DNA from: an uncultured Oscillospiraceae bacterium
GTDB taxonomy: Bacteria > Bacillota > Clostridia > Oscillospirales > Oscillospiraceae
Assembly: GCA_905205085.1 (NCBI GenBank)
Contig: CAJLCG010000067.1
Coordinates: 1 to 12,843, forward strand
Reading direction: 5' to 3'
DNA length: 12,843 nt
How positions within the stretch are numbered: position 1 is the stretch's first letter; every line of letters begins with the position of its first letter. Below, piece by piece: positions 8,103 through 12,843 of the stretch. The notes beneath the pieces are model-generated. The model searched no databases, had not been told where the DNA came from, and worked only from the letters and a program-made list of their open reading frames with translations. Position numbers and translations under genes: made by a program.

Positions 8103-9455
8103 TCAGTCCGTGATGGTGGGACGGGAACCCTCCGCCTTCTCGATCCAGTCCAGAAGTCGATTGCGCATGTCCTGCTTGGCCTGGGCGTAGGCGGGGTCAG
8201 CCACCACATTGTTCAGCTGCCAGGGGTCAGCCCTCAGATCATAGAGGAAGTCATCGGCATAGGCATCCGATGCGGCGGCCTCGCCGCCGTTGATGCCGGG
8301 GGCGTATACGGAATAGAGGTAGTCCGGAGTACGGACACAGCGGCCGACCCGGCTCTCCGAGATCTGGGCAAACACCTGATTAGGTCTATTATCCGTTCTT
8401 TTTTCCACCACGTCAAGGAGATTCTCCCCAATCATGGCCTCGCCCACATCCACGCCCGCCAGGGCCAGAATGGTCTTGGGAAGGCTCTCGGTGGAGACCA
8501 GTTCCTCCACAGCCACACCGCCCTTGAAGGGGCCGCCGGCAATCACCAGAGGCACGTGGAGAGCGCCGTCGTGGCAGGTGCGCTTATAATCGTCGTAGCC
8601 GTTGAGATGGCTGTCCCGGTTGCGGGTGAGGAAATGGGAGCCGTGGTCGGAGGCGAAGATGATGACCGTGTTGTCGTACAGGCCCTCCTTCTTCAGCCGC
8701 GCAACCAGCCGACCTAAATTCTCGTCCAGGCTGGCGCACTGGCCCAGGTAATCGGGATACTCCTCGGCAGCGTTACCCTTGAGCACCTCCAGGTCGTGGG
8801 GCAGGATGAAGTTTTTGTATTTCTCCTTGGAGCCCTCGGGGCCCTCGTAGTGGCCCCGGTCGTTCTGGTGGTGGGGCTCGATCTGGGAGATGGTCATGAA
8901 GAAAGGTTTCTGCTTGTCGTACTGGTCGAAGAACTCCAGAGCTAGGTCGGTGATACAGTCGGCCCGGTAGCCCTTAAAATCGATACGGTTGTTGTTCTCG
9001 TCAAAGACATAGCCGTCGTAGCCGTGAGAGGTGAACTCCAGCACGTCGGAGGCACGCCAGAAGCCGGTGTAGCCGCCCCGCAGTTCCCTGGGTATGGGGG
9101 TGATGGTGTGGTCGATGGTGGGCTTTTTCTCCAGTTCCCCGTCGCTGGCTAGATGCCACTTGCCGATGTAGGCGGTCTCATAGCCCGCCTCCTCAATGTA
9201 GCTGCCCAGAGTTTTTACGTTGGAGGGCAGCATGATGTTGTTGCGGAAGCAGCCCGTCTCGGTGGGGTATTTGCCGGTCTGGAACAGGGCCCGGCAGGGG
9301 CCGCACACCGGCTGGGGAGAAAAGGCGTTGTCAAACTTCACGCCCTCCCGGGCCAGCTGGTCCAGGTTGGGGGTGATGTTCAGGGGTTGCCCAAAGCAGC
9401 CGCAGGTGTCCCAGCGCTGCTGGTCGGTGAAGTAAAATACAATATTATATGCCAT
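8103..9455 (-). CDS. Type I sulfatase (formylglycine, Cys-type), apparently cytosolic
   Basis: This 450-residue sulfatase hydrolyses a sulfate ester. I chose the ATG at 9455: it has AAGGAG about 10 bases upstream and lies one base after the tctA stop, and the family's usual N-I-V-F-Y-F-T-D-Q-Q-R-W-D follows at once. A longer frame reaching back to 9488 would add only a proline/arginine-rich leader from inside tctA. Visible active-site parts are Asp11-Gln12 (metal), Cys51-G-P-C-R55 with T-G at 60-61 (formylglycine signature), G-K-W-H-L at 98-102, the His pair at 195-196, and S-D-H-G-S at 269-273 (metal Asp270/His271). Lys291 may contact the sulfate. There is no signal peptide or lipobox, so it should act in the cytoplasm on imported substrate. 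The position after tctCBA supports this. The substrate is unknown; I could not place it in a subfamily. Maturation by the enzyme at 5831-6943 is inferred. Confidence 0.95.
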   Translation of the reverse strand: MAYNIVFYFTDQQRWDTCGCFGQPLNITPNLDQLAREGVKFDNAFSPQPVCGPCRALFQTGKYPTETGCFRNNIMLPSNVKTLGSYIEEAGYETAYIGKWHLASDGELEKKPTIDHTITPIPRELRGGYTGFWRASDVLEFTSHGYDGYVFDENNNRIDFKGYRADCITDLALEFFDQYDKQKPFFMTISQIEPHHQNDRGHYEGPEGSKEKYKNFILPHDLEVLKGNAAEEYPDYLGQCASLDENLGRLVARLKKEGLYDNTVIIFASDHGSHFLTRNRDSHLNGYDDYKRTCHDGALHVPLVIAGGPFKGGVAVEELVSTESLPKTILALAGVDVGEAMIGENLLDVVEKRTDNRPNQVFAQISESRVGRCVRTPDYLYSVYAPGINGGEAAASDAYADDFLYDLRADPWQLNNVVADPAYAQAKQDMRNRLLDWIEKAEGSRPTITD

Positions 9456-9456
9456 G

Positions 9457-10977
9457 TCAGTTGTTCTCCTTCTGGGCCGTGGCGGCAATCTTGGCGGCCT
9501 TTTGTTCCTTCAGCTTGCCGCGGACAATGGCGGCCACAGCAATGATGATGAGGGCCAGGAAAATCTTGCAGTAGATGCTCTTCAGGAAGATGCTGGGGTC
9601 GCCGTTGGAGATGAGCAGCGCACGGCGGAAGTTGGTCTCGGTCATGCGGCCCAGCACCAGGCCCAGCAGGATGGGCACGGGAGGTAGGTCCAGCTTGCGC
9701 AGCACCCAGGCCAGGGCACCGAACACTAGGGCCACCGCCACGTCGAAATAGTTCTCGTTGACGGAGTAGGCGCCGGCGAAGCAGAAGATCACGATGATGG
9801 GAGTGAGGATTTCCTGGGGAATGGAAACCACCTTGGCAAACAGGGTGGTGAGGAATTTGCCCTGGATAAACATGAAAAGGTTAACCAGGATGAGACCCAG
9901 CATGATGGCGTACATGATGTCGCCGTCGGTGGTGAACAGGGACAATCCGGGGTTCAGACCGTTGATCATCAGTGCGGAGAGCATGATGGCCACGGTACCG
10001 TCGCCGGGGATACCCAGGGTGAGCAGCGGGATGAGGGTGGCGCCGGTGACGGCGTTGTTGGCCGACTCAGCGGCAGCGATACCCTCCACGGAGCCGTTTC
10101 CAAACTCCTCGGGATGCTTGGACAGGTTCTTGGCGGTGTTATAGCTGAACCAGGAGGCCTCGGAGGCGCCGGTTCCGGGAATGATACCCACCATCACACC
10201 GATGAGAGAGGACATGAGTACCGGGCGGATCATCCGCTTGTATTCCTGGCGGGTGATCTTGCCGTCGTCATGCATCTTGGCGGTATCCAGACGCAGCTCA
10301 CCAAGTTTCTTTTCCGCCTTGGCCAGAATTTCTACCAGGGCAAAGAGACCGATGAGGCATACGGCCAGGTCCAGACCTAAGTACAGACGTGGGATGCCGA
10401 AGGTGAAGCGGTCATAGCTGGTCATGGGATCGGTGCCGATGCAGGAGATGAGCAGGCCCAGGCAAGCAGAAACCAGACCGCGGATGATGCTCTTGCCCGA
10501 CACACCGGCGATGATGGTCAAACCGAAGACGCAGACCATAAAGTACTCTGCGGTGCCCAGCTGGGCAGCTACCTTGGCTACCTGGGGGCCCAGGAACAGC
10601 AGCATCAGTGCGGAGAATATACCGCCGAAGGTGGAGGCATACAGGGCAATTTTCAGCGCCGCCTTGGTGCGGCCCTGGCGGGACAGCGGATGGCCGTCCA
10701 TCATGGTGGCTGCGGCGTGGGGCGTACCGGGGGTGTTGATGAGGATAGCGGATACGCTGCCGCCGTAACCGCCGGCGCAATAGATGCCAAGCAGGAACAT
10801 CATGCCGGGGATGGCAGTCATGGTATAGGTGACCGGCAGGAACAAAATGACGCACAAAATGACGCTCAGTCCAGGGATGGCGGCAAACACCGAGCCTACA
10901 AACACACCGATATTGATCCAAAGGATGTTCTCCAGTGTGAAGAGGAGACCGGTGGCCGGGATGATATATTGTAGCAT
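9457..10977 (-). CDS. tctA: TctA-type large membrane subunit of a tripartite organic-anion transporter
   Basis: The 506-residue integral membrane protein is the transport channel of a tripartite tricarboxylate transporter (TTT), usually driven by an ion gradient. The two family signature regions are present: I-P-G-L-S near 34-38 with G-G-Y-G-G-S (69-74) and I-N-T-P-G-T-P-H-A-A-A-T-M-M-D-G-H-P (80-97), and in the second half I-I-P-G-T-G-A-S-E-A-S followed by A-E-S-A-N-N-A-V-T-G-A-T-L-I-P and L-G-I-P-G-D. About ten to twelve hydrophobic segments are visible. I start at ATG 10977, preceded by GGGAGGAGG at 7 bases. The in-frame TTG at 10995 would place the ribosome site inside the coding region, so it is rejected. 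The gene follows tctB by 18 bases and ends one base before the sulfatase start, so the three are likely co-translated. The C-terminus is basic (KLKEQKAAK). Confidence 0.95.
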   Translation of the reverse strand: MLQYIIPATGLLFTLENILWINIGVFVGSVFAAIPGLSVILCVILFLPVTYTMTAIPGMMFLLGIYCAGGYGGSVSAILINTPGTPHAAATMMDGHPLSRQGRTKAALKIALYASTFGGIFSALMLLFLGPQVAKVAAQLGTAEYFMVCVFGLTIIAGVSGKSIIRGLVSACLGLLISCIGTDPMTSYDRFTFGIPRLYLGLDLAVCLIGLFALVEILAKAEKKLGELRLDTAKMHDDGKITRQEYKRMIRPVLMSSLIGVMVGIIPGTGASEASWFSYNTAKNLSKHPEEFGNGSVEGIAAAESANNAVTGATLIPLLTLGIPGDGTVAIMLSALMINGLNPGLSLFTTDGDIMYAIMLGLILVNLFMFIQGKFLTTLFAKVVSIPQEILTPIIVIFCFAGAYSVNENYFDVAVALVFGALAWVLRKLDLPPVPILLGLVLGRMTETNFRRALLISNGDPSIFLKSIYCKIFLALIIIAVAAIVRGKLKEQKAAKIAATAQKENN

Positions 10978-10995
10978 AATATGGCCTCCTCCCAA

Positions 10996-11508
10996 TTAAA
11001 AGTCGACGTTTAGGACAAACCGGAATGCCGCCCAGATAGCTACCGCAAAGGTCAGGGTAATGACATAGTACGAGGGCTTTTTACAGCGGAAATAGACCAA
11101 AAAGCCCAGGCAGCAGAAGATAGCGCCCACGACAAATAGGTCAGTAAAGCGGCACAGCAGGTAGGTGACCACCAGAATGGCCAGGATGACAAGCGCTTTT
11201 AGCTCGGTTTGCAGATTGATGACCTTCCAGTTCAAAGGCTGCTTGGTGATAAGCTTATAGATCTCTTTGCCCACCAGCATGGCGCAGCAGATCATCATGA
11301 CCACCATCAGTAAGGTGGGAAAAGCCCGGCCGTTGACGGTGTCCTTCTCCGAGATGGCCACCTGCTGAGGCAGGACATACAGGATGGCCAGGGCAAACAG
11401 GAAAAACAGCACGCCCACAGTGAGGTCTACCGGGATGCGCAGCTCTTTTTTACTTAGACGCTCTCCCCAGCGGTCCATGCGGACGTGAAATTCATTGACC
11501 CATTTCAT
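10996..11508 (-). CDS. tctB: TctB-type small membrane subunit
   Basis: The 170-residue protein has a hydrophilic amphipathic start (about 1-25) and then four hydrophobic segments (about 27-46, 63-83, 107-125, 130-165). This is the usual size and topology of TctB, the small and poorly conserved membrane partner of TctA. TctB proteins have little sequence signature, so the call rests on topology and on the tctC-tctB-tctA order. The ATG at 11508 has AAGGAGG at 7 bases. A charged loop (SEKDTVNGRAFPTLL) after the first segment resembles the conserved 'GP.FFP' style loop of the family (here G-R-A-F-P). Expression may be set by the hairpin just upstream at 11541-11579. Confidence 0.9.
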   Translation of the reverse strand: MKWVNEFHVRMDRWGERLSKKELRIPVDLTVGVLFFLFALAILYVLPQQVAISEKDTVNGRAFPTLLMVVMMICCAMLVGKEIYKLITKQPLNWKVINLQTELKALVILAILVVTYLLCRFTDLFVVGAIFCCLGFLVYFRCKKPSYYVITLTFAVAIWAAFRFVLNVDF

Positions 11509-11540
11509 TCAGAAACCTCCTTCACACACCAAAATCACAT

Positions 11541-11579
11541 AAAAAGGGGATGGGAGGGATTTTACCCATCCCATCCCCC
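11541..11579 (-). terminator. Terminator-like hairpin between tctC and tctB (probable attenuator)
   Basis: Read on the minus strand, a perfect 10-bp stem (11578-11569 with 11555-11546, GGGGATGGGA/TCCCATCCCC) is extended inside by G-G-G/C-C-C with a one-base bulge and a 6-base loop. It is followed directly by TTTTT. This is a good Rho-independent terminator, placed about 20 bases after the tctC stop and about 30 bases before tctB. No promoter is evident between it and tctB. It probably ends most transcripts after tctC, giving more binding protein than membrane subunits; it would also protect the 3' end of the tctC message. Confidence 0.85.
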
Positions 11580-11599
11580 AATGTTACATATTGGCAGGA

Positions 11600-12592
11600 T
11601 CAGCCGGCAACGAGATCCTTGTACTCGTTGACGATGCTCTTTACATTTTCCACGTGGGCGTTCACGTCGTCCTGGCTCATAGTGTCGACTTCCAGCAGCA
11701 TGGTGTCCTGCAGCCAGGTGACCACTTCCTCGTCGGCCAGAATCTTGTCGTACAGATCCTTCAGCTCGGCCACAGTGGCCTCATCGGTGCCGGCCCGGGC
11801 CATGATGAAGCAGCGGTTACGGAAGTAGGGGTAACCCTTCTCGCCAACACCCTCGACACCGGCGAAGGGGCCATTCTCGATGGCCTTCTCGTCAAAGGCA
11901 CACACGATGTTCACGCCACCCTGCTGATAGGTCTCCAGGATCTGAGACTGGTGGGAAACGGCGAACTGGGTCTCGCCCTTGGCAACGGCCTGGGCGGCCT
12001 CGGCGGCGGACTGATAGGCAACCAGCTTCAGCTTGTCGCCGGCGCCCATCTTACCGAACAGAGAGGCAGCCAAGAAGGCCTCGGAGCCCACGGCGCCGTT
12101 GACGGCCACGCTGATCTCCTGGCCCTGGGCCACATAGGCCTCCAGGTCGGCAATGGTCTTGATGTTCAGACCGGCCTCAGCGGAGAGAACAAAGATGGAG
12201 GAATACAGATTCTCCACAAAAACAAAGTCGTCCTCGCTGAACTGCAGCTTGGAGGGGTCGATGATGGAGGTAATAGACAGTAGGCCCTCGCCCACAAAGA
12301 CCAGCTCAGGGTCGTTGGCCTCAGTATCCATGACCCAAGTGTTCACGGTGGCGGCATCGCCGGCAATGGCCTCGGCCACCAGGGTGATTTTGTCGGAGTA
12401 CTGGGTAGATTTGGCGGCCGCCTTCTGGCTGACCATGGCAGCTACACCGGAGGGAGCCCAGGGGCAGGTGACCTTCCAACTGGCGCTCTTACCGGATCCG
12501 GAACTGCCGCCGTTTCCACCGCTGCTGCATCCGGCCAACAGCCCCACTGTCATAGCGAAAGCAAGAGTCATACTAAATATCCGCTTTTTCAT
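11600..12592 (-). CDS. tctC: TctC-type substrate-binding lipoprotein
   Basis: The 330-residue protein starts with a lipoprotein signal (MKKRIFSMTLAFAMTVG, lipobox L-L-A-G-C with Cys22). A flexible Gly/Ser stretch (23-38) tethers it outside the membrane. The mature part is a two-domain solute receptor of the TctC/Bug type: the strand W-K-V-T-C-P-W at 39-45 replaces the usual 'P-x-R-P-I-x-x-I-V-P', then comes A-P-S-G-V near 46-50, and later V-A-V-N-G-A-V-G-S-E and V-A-Y-Q-S-A-A-E-A-A-Q-A-V-A-K-G-E, which match the second ligand-contact region and 'G-E-V-D' type loop. The family normally has A-G-G-x-x-D near the first contact; here the Asp position appears to be Ala52, so ligand contacts may differ. 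The ATG at 12592 has AGAAGGAG at 8 bases. It delivers an organic anion to TctAB; the ligand is unknown, and a sulfated carboxylate is suggested only by the sulfatase in the operon. Confidence 0.93.
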   Translation of the reverse strand: MKKRIFSMTLAFAMTVGLLAGCSSGGNGGSSGSGKSASWKVTCPWAPSGVAAMVSQKAAAKSTQYSDKITLVAEAIAGDAATVNTWVMDTEANDPELVFVGEGLLSITSIIDPSKLQFSEDDFVFVENLYSSIFVLSAEAGLNIKTIADLEAYVAQGQEISVAVNGAVGSEAFLAASLFGKMGAGDKLKLVAYQSAAEAAQAVAKGETQFAVSHQSQILETYQQGGVNIVCAFDEKAIENGPFAGVEGVGEKGYPYFRNRCFIMARAGTDEATVAELKDLYDKILADEEVVTWLQDTMLLEVDTMSQDDVNAHVENVKSIVNEYKDLVAG

Positions 12593-12634
12593 TCTTTACG
12601 CTCCTTCTCATTTTGTATTATTTGCCCAGTTTGT

Positions 12635-12652
12635 AGGCGTTTCAGCTCGCCT
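12635..12652 (-). promoter_or_regulatory. Small inverted repeat at the expected 5' end of the tct message
   Basis: AGGCG (12635-12639) and CGCCT (12648-12652) form a 5-bp inverted repeat with an 8-base spacer. It stands only about 10 bases downstream of the predicted -10 box. On the minus strand it is flanked by the near-repeats CTACAACAGG and CTACAAACTGG. This position suits a repressor operator overlapping the start site, or a short 5' leader hairpin. The regulator at the operon end is an obvious candidate ligand, but I recognise no known operator consensus. Confidence 0.3.
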
Positions 12653-12661
12653 GTTGTAGTT

Positions 12662-12691
12662 AATGTATCATTTCCAAACTGCAGATTTCAA
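12662..12691 (-). promoter_or_regulatory. Promoter of the tctCBA-sulfatase-regulator operon
   Basis: On the minus strand TTGAAA (12691-12686; 5 of 6 matches to TTGACA) and an extended -10 TGA-TACATT (-10 hexamer 12667-12662; 4 of 6) are spaced by 18 bases. They leave a leader of about 60 bases before the tctC ATG. This is the best promoter in the AT-rich stretch and probably drives the whole operon. Confidence 0.6.
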
Positions 12692-12843
12692 CAGATTTTT
12701 TGAAAAATACTATAAAGTTGTATGGTTATAATCAATTTTCTGTAATGCTGTATTTTATTTCTTTTAATTTTATACAAAATTAACAAATCCGCGCAAAAAA
12801 ATTGTGGAAAGCAACCCTGACGACTGTCTACTGACAGGACAAC

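Larger units (their letters stand above)
12593..12843. other. AT-rich non-coding region upstream of tctC
   Basis: The 251 bases hold no plausible gene on either strand. They contain the tctC leader and promoter described separately. Beyond the promoter is a strongly AT-rich stretch (about 12686-12785), which could act as an upstream promoter element. A 9-bp inverted pair, ATTTTGTAT (12610-12618) and ATACAAAAT (12772-12780), and an imperfect palindrome TTGTA-TGGT-TATAA (12718-12731) lie around the promoter. They could be regulator sites, but in such AT-rich DNA chance is a fair alternative. Confidence 0.35.

Noticed and set aside
7329..8717. A 462-codon plus-strand frame across the regulator and sulfatase
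   Set aside because: It is antisense to two clear protein families, joins two genes, and has no recognisable motif or ribosome site.
9456..9488. Longer sulfatase start at 9488
   Set aside because: It overlaps tctA, gives an atypical Arg/Pro-rich leader, and ignores the well-placed ribosome site before ATG 9455.
10978..10995. Longer tctA start at TTG 10995
   Set aside because: The first codons would be the ribosome-binding sequence itself (GGGAGGAGG).
1..12843. CRISPR array, tRNA or rRNA genes, insertion sequences, phage or toxin-antitoxin genes
   Set aside because: I saw no regularly spaced repeats, no tRNA-like cloverleaf, no transposase or integrase motifs and no small paired toxin-antitoxin frames.

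Overview
The window reads as a fragment of a GC-rich anaerobic Firmicute chromosome, most likely a gut Clostridium-type bacterium (Oscillospiraceae, Flavonifractor-like). The pointers are strong AGGAGG ribosome sites on nearly every gene, an S-layer-homology (SLH) surface protein, an oxygen-sensitive radical-SAM sulfatase maturase, and a Gram-positive style lipoprotein binding protein. The taxon is an inference from gene content and style.

Layout. (1) Positions 1-3440, minus strand: a very large secreted protein with a signal peptide, a long repetitive beta-rich body and three C-terminal SLH domains. It is cut by the window edge within the last SLH motif. (2) 3636-4526, minus: a LysR-family regulator, divergent from (3) 4634-5766, plus: two single-domain CHR (chromate/sulfate-type) membrane proteins joined by a GTGA start/stop overlap. 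(4) 5831-6943, plus: an anaerobic sulfatase-maturating enzyme with its own extended -10 promoter, closed by a strong bidirectional terminator. (5) 12592-6987, minus: a five-gene operon read from the right: tctC (lipoprotein solute receptor), an intergenic hairpin, tctB, tctA, a Cys-type sulfatase without a signal peptide, and a GntR/LacI-type (AraR-like) regulator whose frame is broken inside the DNA-binding domain. The last 251 bases (12593-12843) are AT-rich and hold the operon promoter but no gene.

How the genes may work together. The sulfatase carries its formylglycine cysteine in a C-G-P-C-R motif, and the maturase that would activate it is encoded convergently next door. TctABC transporters import small organic anions, and the sulfatase appears to be cytosolic. 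This suggests a route in which an organosulfate (probably also a carboxylate) is imported intact, desulfated inside the cell and used, under control of the sugar/ligand-sensing regulator at the operon end. CHR proteins move chromate and are linked to sulfate, so the adjacent CHR pair could expel the sulfate released. That last link is a hypothesis. Two features most deserve checking: the frameshift in the regulator and the terminator-like hairpin between tctC and tctB.
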